From: Anthoceros angustus
Taxonomy: Eukaryota; Streptophyta; Anthocerotopsida; Anthocerotales; Anthocerotaceae
Assembly: GCA_010909165.1 (NCBI GenBank)
Contig: VJWM01000202.1
Location: forward strand, 1-64,000
DNA length: 64,000 nt
Direction: 5' to 3'
Shown piece after piece: positions 25,228-36,098 of the stretch (the stretch's first letter is position 1; every line of letters begins with the position of its first letter). A model generated the notes under the pieces. It was given only the letters and a program-made list of their open reading frames with translations, had not been told where the DNA came from and did not search any database. The translations under genes were made by a program, and so were the position numbers.

Positions 25228-25235
25228 GGATATAC
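25228..25235 (+). promoter_or_regulatory. P1BS-like motif, site 4 (proximal)
   Basis: GGATATAC matches GNATATNC about 600 bp before the PHT1 ATG, the position where functional P1BS elements of PHT1 promoters commonly lie. Confidence 0.5.
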
Positions 25236-25832
25236 CGGCTGGGAAGCCGGGGGACCGCCGGTCCGCGTCCGCCAGTCCGCCACTGCCGAGAAAGTTGCTA
25301 CCGCCGGGAAAGGCTGCATGCATGAGAGTATATGAAGGCCGGAGGCAGGCGAGCTCATTCCCACAAGTCCTTGTGAGGTGAGTGTCACTGCGAGTCGGGA
25401 GCTTGGCTCGGCCTCCTCGGGATCTGCTCGCTCCACCCCTGACATATATGAGGTAGACTTGCCTGGCCATCGGAAGTAGCACCGCCTCGGACTCCTGCGC
25501 CTGCTTCGGTCTTCTCTTGCCTGCTGTTGGTTCTTGGGAATTTCTGGAGCATTTGAGTACGCTCGTGCGCACGTTTTGTTGCTCCCTGCCTGCTTTGGTT
25601 TTTGTAGTTTTGTTTTGCTGTGCTCTGCTGTGCTTTGCCGGGAGAATTGCTGCCGTGGAGGGTGGAAGGAAGGGCGGAGGAGCTCCTCGAGTGAGTGGGA
25701 AGTGAATAGGTCTTGCGTTGTGTTGCGGCTTGGCAGGTGGAATGAGCGGCAGGTGGGAAGCCTAGGCTGTGCGTCAGCTTGATTTGGAGAGGAGGAAGAG
25801 GTGGGAGGGAAGAGACGAGAGAGGGGGACAAG

Positions 25833-27509
25833 ATGCCGACCGCTCAGGTGTTGAACGCCTTGGATCAGGCCAAGACGCAATGGTACCATTTCACCACCAT
25901 CGTCATCGCGGGGATGGGCTTCTTCACCGACGCCTACGACCTGTTTTGCATCTCCACCGTCACCCGGCTGCTGGGCCGGATTTACTACTACGATCCCTCC
26001 ACCGGCTCGCCGGGAGTGCTGCCCGCTAATGTGTCGGCGGCGGTGAACGGGGTGGCTCTGTGCGGGACCCTGGCGGGCCAGCTCTTCTTCGGCTGGCTGG
26101 GAGACAAGATGGGGAGGAAGAAGGTGTACGGGCTCACGCTCATGATCATGATCCTGTGCTCTATAGCGTCCGCTCTCTCCTTCGGCCACACCACCAAGGC
26201 GGTCATGGCCTCTCTCTGCTTCTTCCGCTTCTGGCTGGGATTTGGCATCGGGGGAGATTACCCGCTGTCGGCGACCATCATGTCGGAGTACGCCAACAAG
26301 AAGACGCGGGGAGCCTTCATCGCTGCTGTGTTCGCCATGCAGGGCACCGGAATTTTGGCTGGAGCGGCTGTGTCCATCGTTGTCTCGGTGGCCTTCAAGG
26401 CGGCTTATCCTCGGCCTGCTTTCAAGGTGGATCCCATCGGTTCCACTCCTCCGCAGGCGGACTTTGTTTGGAGGATCGTGTTTGCTTTCGGGGCTCTGCC
26501 TGCCCTCCTCACCTACTACTACAGGATGAAGATGCCGGAGACTGCCCGTTACACGGCCCTGGTGGAGGGGAACCACAAGCAGGCGGCCTTGGACATGGGC
26601 AGGGTGCTGGAGGTGCAGTTCGACACGGACGATGTGGCGGCTAACGAAGCCAGGGCTGTGGAGGCTAGGCACTTTAAGGCCATCAGGGACAAGCAGTATG
26701 GTTTGTTTTCTGCGGAGTTCGTCAGGAGGCACGGGCGTCACCTCATCGGCACCACCTCTACCTGGTTCTTGCTGGATATCGCCTTCTACAGTCAGAATCT
26801 TTTCCAGAAGGATGTCTTATCCGCCGTCGGATGGATTCACTCAGCAAAGACATACAGCGCCTTGGAGGAGATGTTTATTGTCAGCAGGGCCCAGGCTCTC
26901 ATTGCTCTGTGCTCCACGGTGCCTGGCTATTGGGTCACCGTCCTTCTTATCGACCACATCGGAAGGTGGCTCATTCAGGTTATCGGCTTCTTCTTCATGA
27001 CGGTCTTCATGTTCATCATCACTATAGACTACTACCATCTGCGAGGCAACAAGTGTGCCGCCGGCTTCTGTGGGGGAAATCATTTGGCCTTCATCATCCT
27101 CTATGCTTTCACCTTCTTCTTCGCCAACTTCGGGCCCAACTCCACAACGTTCATCCTTCCGGCTGAGCTGTTCCCTGCCAGGCTTAGGTCCACCTGCCAC
27201 GGCATATCCGCTGCTGCGGGGAAGGCGGGGGCTATCGTGGGAGCTTTCGGTTTCCTGTATGCCAGCCAGAGCCCATCTCAACCTGACAAGGGATATCCCA
27301 AGGGTATTGGAATCAAGAATTCTCTGCTCATCCTGGCCATCACCAACGCTGTGGGCTTCGTCTGCACCTTGGTCTTCATTCCGGAGACGAGGGGGAAATC
27401 ATTGGAGGAGTTGTCAGGGGAGAGTGAGGAGGGGCCAGGGCAGCAGGGGACCAGCATTGTAGGCCCGGGCAGTGAAGGCAAAGGGAGCACCCAAGGGTCA
27501 CCCATTTGA
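25833..27509 (+). CDS. PHT1: High-affinity phosphate:H+ symporter, PHT1 family, 558 aa
   Basis: Plasma-membrane major facilitator taking up inorganic phosphate with protons. It is a single intronless frame; the ATG is chosen because the protein then begins close to the usual PHT1 N-terminus ([20 protein letters not shown]). Features in order: TM1 with [33 protein letters not shown]; the PHT1 signature [16 protein letters not shown] near residue 150; a central loop with [24 protein letters not shown]; and a final TM before [11 protein letters not shown]. Twelve TM segments are expected. The tail is Gly/Ser/Glu-rich. The upstream region holds four P1BS-type motifs, implying induction by phosphate starvation through PHR factors. 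Long frames on the opposite strand are shadows of its GC-rich codons. Confidence 0.97.
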   Translation: MPTAQVLNALDQAKTQWYHFTTIVIAGMGFFTDAYDLFCISTVTRLLGRIYYYDPSTGSPGVLPANVSAAVNGVALCGTLAGQLFFGWLGDKMGRKKVYGLTLMIMILCSIASALSFGHTTKAVMASLCFFRFWLGFGIGGDYPLSATIMSEYANKKTRGAFIAAVFAMQGTGILAGAAVSIVVSVAFKAAYPRPAFKVDPIGSTPPQADFVWRIVFAFGALPALLTYYYRMKMPETARYTALVEGNHKQAALDMGRVLEVQFDTDDVAANEARAVEARHFKAIRDKQYGLFSAEFVRRHGRHLIGTTSTWFLLDIAFYSQNLFQKDVLSAVGWIHSAKTYSALEEMFIVSRAQALIALCSTVPGYWVTVLLIDHIGRWLIQVIGFFFMTVFMFIITIDYYHLRGNKCAAGFCGGNHLAFIILYAFTFFFANFGPNSTTFILPAELFPARLRSTCHGISAAAGKAGAIVGAFGFLYASQSPSQPDKGYPKGIGIKNSLLILAITNAVGFVCTLVFIPETRGKSLEELSGESEEGPGQQGTSIVGPGSEGKGSTQGSPI

Positions 27510-29700
27510 TTAATCGCCATGAATTTGTTTGCACTTTGAGTCTTGGTCTTTCGAAGTCGGTCTTGTCTGATTAGCTCTTCAAGAGCTTCTCTTTACTGCA
27601 AATCTGGGGACTTTTTGATTGCATTTCTTCATGGTAGACGCTTTCATTTACCTGTCTTAAGAGGTCCTCCTCCACATCACATGATGTGCACCTCAGTGTC
27701 TTATGGACAGAGTTTACCGTCACAGTGTGAAGGAGCCAGGACGAAAGGAGGATGGTTGGAAGACAACAGGGTTTAAGGGAGTTTCAGTTGTCTTCTGCAG
27801 GGACAGAACTCTTGCTCCCTGTCCAAACTTACCTACAAGCTCTGAAGTTAGCCAATGAGGCACTGTAATACTTCAAAATAGTGTGTAGCAGTATTCTTGA
27901 AGCTGTTCATGATGGGACATTGCTGTTGGATGATTGAACAATGATATTTTCTACTATCATCTAGCTCTACCACATTTCAAGTTACAGTAGATCGTTGGCC
28001 AGTCGGCTGGCTTTCCACGTGTGTCTGTGACTTGTTCTTCCGGTTTAGCTGGCTTCTTTCTCTTCTTTCTTTCTCACCACATGAACTTCGAAGTGTCACA
28101 CCTAAGCTAGTAAATCGCTGGCCAATCGACTGGCTCTCCAGGTGGCCTTGACTTTTTCTTCCGCTTCAGCTTGCTGTGCTGATTTGTGCCCTCCACCTGG
28201 AATACGCTTATTACACACTCCCATCCCGTAATGAACCACCCTCCTCCTCCTGTTAAATGTTTTATGAACAGCTCTCCTGCTCCACATTTATGAACTCTTT
28301 TCTTCAGGGCTTGATATTTACTACCAGCTCTGTTCCTGGATAGGTTGCTGTAAGCAAATCAGAGCAGACAACGTGTTGGTCTGCTGGGATCGTCGGATTC
28401 CACGATGCGAGTTGGCCATGCCCTAAAAACCGTGCCTCAACACCCCTCTTATTATTCGTACTCTGAAGCTAAGACAGGTTATATCCTGAAAGCGGAAGCC
28501 CCAACAGCTATCACAAGATTCACAGCCAAATAGAAGCCTGGGGTGTGTCAACACTTCACTGAAACCGTGATCAGCACCATCCTAGCCATCTTGTTAACAG
28601 AGTCAGGGAAAGTGTTAACAGCACCGCTCATTTAACAGCGTCCAGAATACAGTATGCGTGTTATTAACGGGGTCATGTCGTAACCATGAAGTGCATGCAC
28701 TTCCTGGTACCGTATGTGACGAGGTTATGCCCTAGTGCCATGTCTGCATCTCCGCACAGAGATACGACAAACATTGCCGTATGTGAGATGGGGAGACATC
28801 AGCGCGCAATGCCGCTGCCCTGGAGGCTGGCACTCACACCCACACAAAGTTCCAGGGCAGGACTCTGGCACCCTCGCTGATTCCGCCGTTGTCCTGTGTA
28901 TCGTCGTCGACCTGCCAAACGCGAGATTCATTGTCAAGGCTTCTCTCTTCTCCTGACCGCTCATCTTCATGCTCCCGTCCCATTCCCCCATCACATCCAT
29001 TTCCGCCCTTGCATGTTTCAAAGACATCGCTTTATGTACATTTTGAGATGCATCGAGGCGACCACAGAGTATGGGCTGCAGCTCTACCACGCTTGAACTG
29101 TCCTTATTTGAGCTTGCCTTTTGTTCCTCCACTGCTTGTGCCCGCAATCCCCTCTTCAGGCACGACCTGACCTGATAAGACCTAAGCAGACGTGATCAGA
29201 CCTGACCAGACCTAACCTGAACTCATTAGAACCTAGACCTGACTGGCCCGCGCGTCCTGTCTCTTCGTCAGTTCTCAGGTTGATTCCACACTCGCCATTC
29301 TTTTGACAGAGTCGGTGCGTGGTAGAAACCTTACTCACCTTGCTCAGACTCGCCCAACGGTATGTGCCGGAGATACTGTGTCGGGGAAGTGGAATTGGTG
29401 AGTGCTGCGATCTGGGGGCGGGAGTGAGTTGGGCAGGCGAGCAGGGTGTTGGCGGGAAGCGTTGAGGTACGGAGAGCTGCCGGCCTGGCGTAACAATAGG
29501 GAGTGGGGGAGGTTGGCAAGGAAGGAAGGAGGGAGGGAAGAGAGGCTGCCTTGCCCTGCCCTTCTCTGCCTTGTCGGGCCAAGTCCATGAACTGGGTGCT
29601 GTGTTGTGTAAGATGATGTGGGAGTGAGGTCCAGGGTCTAGTAGGGGCCCGGAACAACAAATGCGATTTCTCATGCCACTTGCGATGGTGTTACCGCATT
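27510..29700. other. Intergenic, PHT1 3' flank
   Basis: No gene supported. A degenerate direct repeat, CGYTGGCCARTCGRCTGGCT followed by CCRSGTG and TTCTTCCG, occurs at about 27,990-28,055 and 28,111-28,170. At about 29,165-29,240 a run of short GACCTGAYCAGACCTA-like units occurs. Frames at 28,725-29,923 on either strand show no family I recognise. Confidence 0.45.
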
Positions 29701-29720
29701 TCCTCCTGAATACGATCATC

Positions 29721-29780
29721 TGTACTACGCGCGCAGTACACTGTACTAATAAATGAGTCCCGAGCCCACAGGCTCGGGAC
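29721..29780. repeat. Two adjacent perfect hairpins
   Basis: TGTACT (29721-29726) pairs with AGTACA (29735-29740). GTCCCGAGCC (29757-29766) pairs with GGCTCGGGAC (29771-29780) around a CACA loop. They lie about 300 bp upstream of the CCDA start codon. No U-tract follows and this is a eukaryotic locus, so no terminator is called. A 14-bp palindrome CGTCGCATGCGACG is at 29901-29914. Confidence 0.75.
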
Positions 29781-30066
29781 CGGGCCTTTCGCTCGTACTT
29801 GCAGTCAGCGCCTCGGCAAGCGCTGGTGCCTGTTTTGCGAGGCTTTTGGGCAGGGGGCAGCTTTGGGTTAGCCGAGCGTGACACGCCTCGTTTGCGTGTG
29901 CGTCGCATGCGACGGTATTTCACGCCTCTATTATTCCCTCCGATACTGTCCCCAGACTCTCGGCAGACTTGGTTCTTGAAATTGGCATCGCAGGAGCAAA
30001 GGAAGGATGGGCAATCTGTAGATTTCTGGCAGGCGCGGATTTTCCTGAAGAGTCTCCGCGAGCAGG

Positions 30067-32240
30067 ATGGCCTCTGCGACGAATCTCCGCGATGCAGCTG
30101 CCCAATTGTCCTTCACCTCAGCGCATTCCTCCGCCTTGAGTAGCAGCAGGACATCTCACCGACAGTCTCCAGCTGCCGGGAACTGTACCGCAGGTCCGCG
30201 ATTGTGCTGGAAAAGTTGCCTCACTGGCAACCCTCTGCAATTCAAATCACCTCGTCCGTCCAGACGAAGAGTGCATTGCAGGTCCACTGTTCAAGCAGGC
30301 CTGCTGGCTGGCGGCGCGGATGCAGCTTCGATGCTTGACTTGGCTGCTGGTGGATTTTTCGGTTTGACTGATTTCCTGGTAAGAGTTCGAGGCGAATCTA
30401 AAATTGTGTAGCTCATTTGCTGCTCTCTGTTCCAGGCTGCATCAAATGAAATTGTACGCCAGCAGACTATGTATGCTTGCTGAATCTTTTCATCTTGCAG
30501 GGTGAACTGAGTTCAGGGCACTTCGCCTCCCCTCTGACTGCTTTCTTCGGGGATCTATCTCATGACGCCAATAGCTTGGTTGAGCTCCAGCTTGCCGCTC
30601 TTAGCCCTGCCAGGTATTAAGTCTTGATTTACAATTGTTGCCAGATTCCTGGAACTGGTGATGTCAGGGAGAAAGGAGGTTATCCTTGTCATACACCAGC
30701 AAGGATGGTATTCGACCAGTCTGAATTTTCATCTTCGTATGGCAGTTTGGGTGTCATCTTCTCAGCAGGAGTAGTTACCAGCCTTTCGCCCTGCACACTT
30801 AGTGTCTTACCACTTACCCTGGGCTACATCGGTAACTGCTCGGGTTTTCTCATGCTTAAGTTGGACACCTAGCTGAGTGTGCATTTCAGAGCGCAAGTAT
30901 TCATGTCTAGTGTATGACCTGGGCAGGTGCTTCTGCATCGGGTAAGAGTCGCCATGAGGTAATTTGTTTCGTGATAATGTTCATCAGACAGCTATGTTTA
31001 TTCTGAGGTGTCTTACCGTGATTAAACACCTATTTATCTGTGCAATGCCAGGCGATCTTAAGCTCGATCGCATTTTGCTTGGGACTAGCAACTACACTGA
31101 CGGGCATGGGAATTGCGGCTTCACTGACTGGAAAGGCCTTGGTTTCGGGTTCCAACCAAATTGGAGGACCTCTGAGTGACACTGCCAGTACTGTTGGTCG
31201 AGGCCTACCGGTGGCCGTTTCAATTGTTGCAGTGCTCATGGGCTTAAATCTTCTCCAGGTGAGCATATCTCCCCATTTACTTGGGACGTTCATTGTCCAT
31301 CTCCTCGAAACCATTTTTCATCTGCTACATGATATTAAGCAGGTGTTTCAACTTCCATCCTTCAAAATGGGGAGACTTAACACAGCGGAACTAGGTTCAT
31401 CTGGCCAAGGGTTGCCTTCCAGTAGGTTCTATACCCCGTTTCAGGTGTTGTAGTAGAAGCTGTTTTTACAAACATGGTGAGCATCGAGGAATTTCAATCC
31501 TGGTGAATACTGCTACAGGTTTGCAGGCCTATATCGCTGGGTTGACGTTTGCACTTGTGGCATCTCCTTGTACAACCCCCATACGAGCAACTCTTCTAAG
31601 CTACGTGGCAGCATCCCAGGTACCTATTTTTCCTACTGGCATTTGTTCGAGAGGTACTGCACGATACCATCGAACAATGAGCTGTATCTCTCATTGGCAG
31701 GACCCTGTTATTGGAGGGAGTTTACTACTAGTCTACACGTTTGGCTACATTGTACCTTTGTTGCTTGCTGCCTCGTTTGCAGGAGTTCTGCAGGTAATTT
31801 CCAGCTGTGTGTAAGCTGCTGAGGTGATGCCGCATGGGACAGTATTTTGCGTATTTTCTGCTTGCTGCCTGCCCCCTTTGATTGGTGCTGTAGCTTCTAG
31901 AGACGTTTGGTATGGCAATCGTCCATCCAATTTTTTCCAGATGCCAAATCTGGTCTGTCATGCGCAGGAAAAAGTCCTCTCTGTACGACAAATATCTGGC
32001 TGGGCGAATACCGCCAGGTCTGATTTCTGTTAGCTAGCAAATATCTGGCGTTGCTTTATGTTGCCATTTCAAGCTCTGAGGTTCCATTCGCTGACTCCTT
32101 CTTGGTTCATATGCAGCGGAGCGTTACTGCTTGGTGGTGGTATATACACATTTCTGATGCAACTTCAGTCTCATCCGGCTTATTCAAGCGCCCTCGCTGA
32201 TGCATCCAGTTCTATGGCAATAGTCCATCACTGCCATTGA
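30067..32240 (+). CDS. CCDA: Plastid CcdA-type thiol/disulfide transporter, 10 exons, 398 aa
   Basis: Thylakoid membrane protein passing reducing equivalents from stroma to lumen, needed for c-type cytochrome maturation and cytochrome b6f assembly. Exons: 30067-30378, 30501-30613, 30746-30831, 30927-30958, 31052-31258, 31343-31421, 31519-31619, 31701-31793, 31968-32017, 32117-32240; the frame closes exactly. About 100 N-terminal residues rich in Ser, Arg and Ala form a likely chloroplast transit peptide. The DsbD/CcdA core shows both redox-cysteine motifs, [18 protein letters not shown] and [19 protein letters not shown], then [26 protein letters not shown] and [14 protein letters not shown]. 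Exon 4 is only 32 bp. The final exon is slightly longer than I expect from angiosperm CCDA. Assignment is firm; exon 6/7 joins are the least certain. Confidence 0.92.
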
Positions 32241-32639
32241 GTTGTACATTCAGCTTGCAGCGAATATACCATGGATGGCGCGAAGCCTCGGGGCATCGGG
32301 GCGGCCCAGATAACGTAGAGAACGGGAACGCGGCAGTCACATTTCGAAGGAGGATCGGCGGTTTTCCCGTTCCTGTTAAGTCTATCATATGATAGATTAT
32401 TATTAAAATATAACACATAAAATACAACTACTGTTATTAAACATGTTTATGTGAATTGCTATAAGATAGGGTTGGCAGTTCCACACGATTGGCAGCATCC
32501 CCGGTACGTACAAGGCACCCGCGCGCATCGAACCAGCTCGCGCCTGCTCCCTCCGCCGAATCTGAAGCAGCAGGTGACACAAAGTGAAGAGCGTCAGTTA
32601 CCAAACTGATTACCATTGGCATGGCAGCAACCAAGGCAA

Positions 32640-33220
32640 TGTTCGACCTCTGCTGCTGCCAGTGCAATGAGGTGAAGAAGTTGTACCATTAATGTCAGCA
32701 ACGTTTGTAGACAGTGAGTGAGTTCTTCCCCACCAGAGACACGAAGCCACATGTTCGACGGCCTGGGCTCCTGGACTTGGAAAGGCCAGATCCATAGCAG
32801 CCGGAATGTGGTTCTTGAGAAACGTCATCGACCATACAACCTGTGCCGCAGGTCACCGAGTCCAGGCATGAACGCATGCAAGAGTTTCAGGTCAGGTGGA
32901 TCGTTGCAGTAGCCAACCAGGCATACCAGGTGTTTGTGGGTAACAGTAGATTGGAGAGCAACCTGACACACATTACATAGGAGGAAAGGCTCAGCAGGGT
33001 ATCTACAGCCCAGGCTCCACCTATAAGCCAGAGAACAGACCGCACCTAATCGTAAAACTCCTCCGATCCTTGACGATTGCTTCCTGACAGAGTCTTTTGT
33101 GTATGATTTCTTGCTTATTTGGAAGTTCCCCGTAGTAAACAGAGCCAAAAAGCCTCTTCCTCCGAAGCTTTTTCTCCAAACTTGATGCAGTGTCCTTTAT
33201 CACAGCTTCTGGGGTGAAGT
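32640..33220 (-). pseudogene. Decayed receptor-like kinase fragment
   Basis: Minus-strand pieces in different frames resemble the N-lobe of a plant receptor-like kinase. At about 33,218-33,060, FTPEAVIKDTAS, then LFGSVYYGELPNKQEI and KRLCQEA correspond to the glycine loop and beta3 region, but the loop reads RRKRLFGSVYYG instead of GEGGFGSVYYG and the usual AVK is altered. At 32,950-32,825, STVTHKHLVCLVGYC and DLRHRLYGR correspond to alphaC/beta4 and the DHLYG region. Beyond that, similarity fades and neither HRD nor DFG is seen. No signal peptide or ectodomain is present. It is a truncated, frameshifted remnant. Confidence 0.7.
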
Positions 33221-33649
33221 GGTTACCCAACTTTTTCCCCTCACACAAGGATGTGACCTGGCAGTAAACAGATGAAATCATTTTTTCTTGTTTACAAAAT
33301 GTCTCAGCTGCTCCCTCTGCGACCTGAAGTCACACCAACATGTTTCGGACAGGTCATGGACGATGGGAGTGTTGAGAGACGTCTTTGAACAAGTACCTCT
33401 TGTGAAAGAGCCACTTTAGCGGTTGAAGGTGGCACATCGGCCGCGACTCATCTTGGTGTTTCACAAGGTCACTCCAAACCACGATGGCAACTATTACAGC
33501 AACTCCACGCTAGTCACGGTGGTTCTTCCACCATTAGTGGGAGAAGAGTAAAGTTGTTGTTGCCGTCAGAGAAAAGTCCCGTGCCAAACTTAACCAGATA
33601 CATGCACCAAATGATGTGGCCCTGAGCTTGTTATTCAGATTCGCGAGAG

Positions 33650-33890
33650 CTCAACAGAGGAAATCAAAGGCTTACGCCTTGAGCAACAGAGGAAATCAAA
33701 GGCTTGCGCCTTGAGCAACAGAGGAAATCAAAGGCTTACGCCTTGAGCAACAGAGGAAATCAAAGGCTTACGCCTTGAGCAACACAGGAGATCAAAGGCT
33801 TACGCCTTGAGCAACACAGGAAATCAAAGGCTTGCGCCTTGAACAATCGAGAAAATCAGAGGCTAAACGCATTGCGCAGCAGCGAGAAAA
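33650..33890. repeat. 32-bp tandem repeat, about seven units
   Basis: Units of CAACAGAGGAAATCAAAGGC followed by TTRCGCCTTGAG repeat with period 32 from about 33,651, with R alternating A/G. The last units degrade (CAACACAGGARATC, CAATCGAGAAAATC). There are no unique spacers, so it is a minisatellite. It ends just downstream of the Root_cap gene. Confidence 0.9.
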
Positions 33891-33919
33891 TGAAGGCTTA
33901 CGCCTTCAAGGGCGCCTAC

Positions 33920-33963
33920 ATTTCAACTGGAAGGCTGGACGGCTTACGCCTTCCAGTTGAAAT
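33920..33963. repeat. Perfect 16-bp hairpin downstream of the Root_cap gene
   Basis: ATTTCAACTGGAAGGC (33920-33935) pairs with GCCTTCCAGTTGAAAT (33948-33963) over a 12-base loop. It starts 23 bases past the Root_cap stop codon, so it would be the first structure in that mRNA's 3' UTR. The GGCTTACGCCTT core is shared with the adjacent 32-bp minisatellite. Confidence 0.85.
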
Positions 33964-33985
33964 CTGCAGGTCGTAAAGCTAGCAT

Positions 33986-35267
33986 CTAGCGCCTGCACAC
34001 CATGCCTGAGGTGCCAGATGTGGCAGGGCCACATTGCAGCTCAGCGATGTTGGCAATAAGCTCTCCAGCAGCACCTCCGAACCTGCTCACCAAGCAGTCG
34101 GCGGAGAAGAGGGAGGAAGCCAGGTAATTCTCGTCACCCCTCATGCTGGGCATCAGCTGACCGGGGAGCTTCTCAGGCAGCTTGAAGCTGGGCGCGTAGG
34201 TCTGTCCCAACACGCCGTGCACGTTGCTGGTGAGCTTGGCGAACTTGAAGCTCACGTCCAAATGCGCCATCCAGTTGGTGCTGTAGTCGATACCGTAGTT
34301 GTGCGCCTTGTTCTCCTGCTGGGAAACAGGCACAACTTTTACCAAAATCTCCACCACTCCTTGGACTGTGATCCTGGCCAGGTTGGTCGCTTCCAGGCGC
34401 TGCACGGTGATTCCGTAAGCGGGCGACTGCCACAAAGCGCCCTCGCCGGCAGGAAGGACGATCGGGATGGAGTCGAAGGTGATCGCCAGCTCGTCCTTGG
34501 CGTCCTCCCACTGCGCCACCTTGTTGGCTCCGATGTACAGCTGGTGGGCGCCGAACTGCAGTCCCAGAGCCTGCACCCAGGTGAAGTCGCGGGCCACGTC
34601 GGGCCTGCGCAGCCCGATGAAGTGGGCGTTCACGTGGACGTCGGTGTCGGAGACGAGGCAGAAGTCGGCGTCCTTGTGGCCGTGGAAGTAGAACTGCTGG
34701 CCTCCTGGGGTCTTGAGCACCGGGTCTTTGCACAGGGATGGGTATGCCTTGCACGGGTCTGTCGCATTGCCAGACCCGCCACCGCATCAGAATGGTACAT
34801 GCATCGTGCAAGCAATCGCAAAGCATTGTGCGAGCAATTTTGCAACGTTTGCAAACCGTGTAACTATTGAACGCATGCATCTGCTTCATCAACGGAGCAC
34901 ACCCGATCAAAGACTATCAGCCGAAACCGTGGGGAACCGCCATACCGTGCTCGCCTTCGTGACCATGACCACCTTCATTGTGCCCACCATCTTCATGGTG
35001 ACCACCCTCTTCCTTGTGACCGCCCTCTTCCTTGTGACCGCCGTCTTCCTTGTGACCGCCGTCTTCCTTGTGACCGCCGTCTTCCTTGTGACCACCGTCT
35101 TCCTTGTGACCACCCTCTTCCTTGTGACCACCCTCTTCCTTGTGACCACCCTCTTCCTTGTGACCACCCTCTTCCTTGTGACCACCCTCTTCCTTTTGGC
35201 CCCCAGCCATGGCCTGCACGACGAGCAAGGCCAGCAGAACTCCAACCAGGAGCTTCGTGGAAGCCAT
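33986..35267 (-). CDS. Root_cap domain protein with secretory signal and His/Glu repeat, 2 exons, 370 aa
   Basis: Exons (minus) are 35267-34928 and 34758-33986; the 169-bp intron joins in frame and yields DPCKAYPSLCKDP, the usual start of the Root_cap (PF06830) domain. Residues 1-22 (MASTKLLVGVLLALLVVQAM) form a signal peptide. Residues about 23-105 are a dozen GGHKEE/GGHKED hexapeptides, an 18-bp DNA minisatellite. The domain then shows QQFYFHGHKDADFCLVSD, VHVNAHFIG, YGIDYSTNWMAHLDVSF, GVLGQTY and FSADCLVSRF. Family members are extracellular proteins of root caps and late-embryogenesis tissues with no defined biochemistry. Repeated His with Glu/Asp suggests metal or wall-polymer binding, which is speculation. 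A 364-codon frame on the other strand is an artefact of the repeat. Confidence 0.85.
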
Positions 35268-36098
35268 CTTCGAAACGAGACGGTGTTGAATGCTGAAGGC
35301 TGGAGAGCAATCGGAACTGAACTGATGAGTGGAGAATGCCACGGTGCCCAGGATCATATAGCCTCCATTGCGACGTGGGGGGCAGCACACAGTGACACAA
35401 GTTGGCCTGATTTCAGCTCTCAATCAGCTGAATTGGTTCGGATGTTGCTAAATTCGGCTTACGTGGCACGTCGGGCTCCGACACGAGCAGGACGTGGGGA
35501 TGTGATTTACGTACTTTCACGATCCGTGCTTACGCACTGCACTGAAAACTCTCAAACGGCCCTACCGTCCAGGAGCTTTTCGCTAAAGCTGTGCGATGCC
35601 AGGGCATCCTTAGTTGTAACTTGTGGGCAACATGAAAGCGCTGTACATACATACAAATGCCGACAGAGTCGGCGATCTCAAAAATCTCACCCACACAGTG
35701 TTGTTATCTCTCTGTGTGCACAGTGTTGTTATCTCTCTGTGTCCACCTACAATAGGGTTTATAACAGGGTTGACCCTATTTACAGAGTTCTTACGTCTCC
35801 TGATTGAAGATTGAAGGGTGTCCCAGCCGCTCCATGGAACTGTTGTGGAAACCGTTTTTCTGGACTCGCCAAATTGGTGGGGTTGCAGGACGCATCTCAG
35901 CGAGCACCACTCCAAGAAGTCAGGCTGGGGAAAGGTTTTGCAGCGAGGCTCGTCGCCTTCAGATTTTATGGCTACAGTTCTTTCAGGACCATATACGGTG
36001 GAGGCAAAACACGTGGAGCTCCAGGTCCCCTTCAGCAGGCTCTCAACCTCTACAAGCCTGCTCCTGCTTGGTTGGATTTGGAGCTGGGTGCAGTGGAT
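35268..36098. other. Upstream regions of Root_cap and PPR genes
   Basis: A divergent intergenic stretch. 35,692-35,745 contains a duplicated GTGTTGTTATCTCTCTGTG. From 35,811 a frame with no stop runs into the PPR gene (96 codons, ending at its first ATG) and reads somewhat like a transit peptide (GYSSFRTIYGGGKTRG). It may be part of a longer PPR N-terminus joined by splicing, but no ATG starts it. Confidence 0.45.

Noticed and set aside
25155-26741. 528-codon open frame on the minus strand
   Set aside because: It is antisense to the PHT1 gene, low in complexity, lacks a family match, and arises from the GC-rich codon pattern of the plus-strand transporter.
29757-29780. GC hairpin as a transcription terminator
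   Set aside because: Intrinsic terminators are bacterial; no T-run follows and the locus is eukaryotic.
33650-33890. Regular direct repeats resembling a CRISPR array
   Set aside because: Units abut with no unique spacers, there are no cas genes, and the DNA is plant nuclear.
34713-35807. 364-codon frame on the plus strand with FLVTTLFLVTA repeats
   Set aside because: It is the reverse reading of the GGHKEE minisatellite of the Root_cap gene; the hydrophobic repeats are an artefact.
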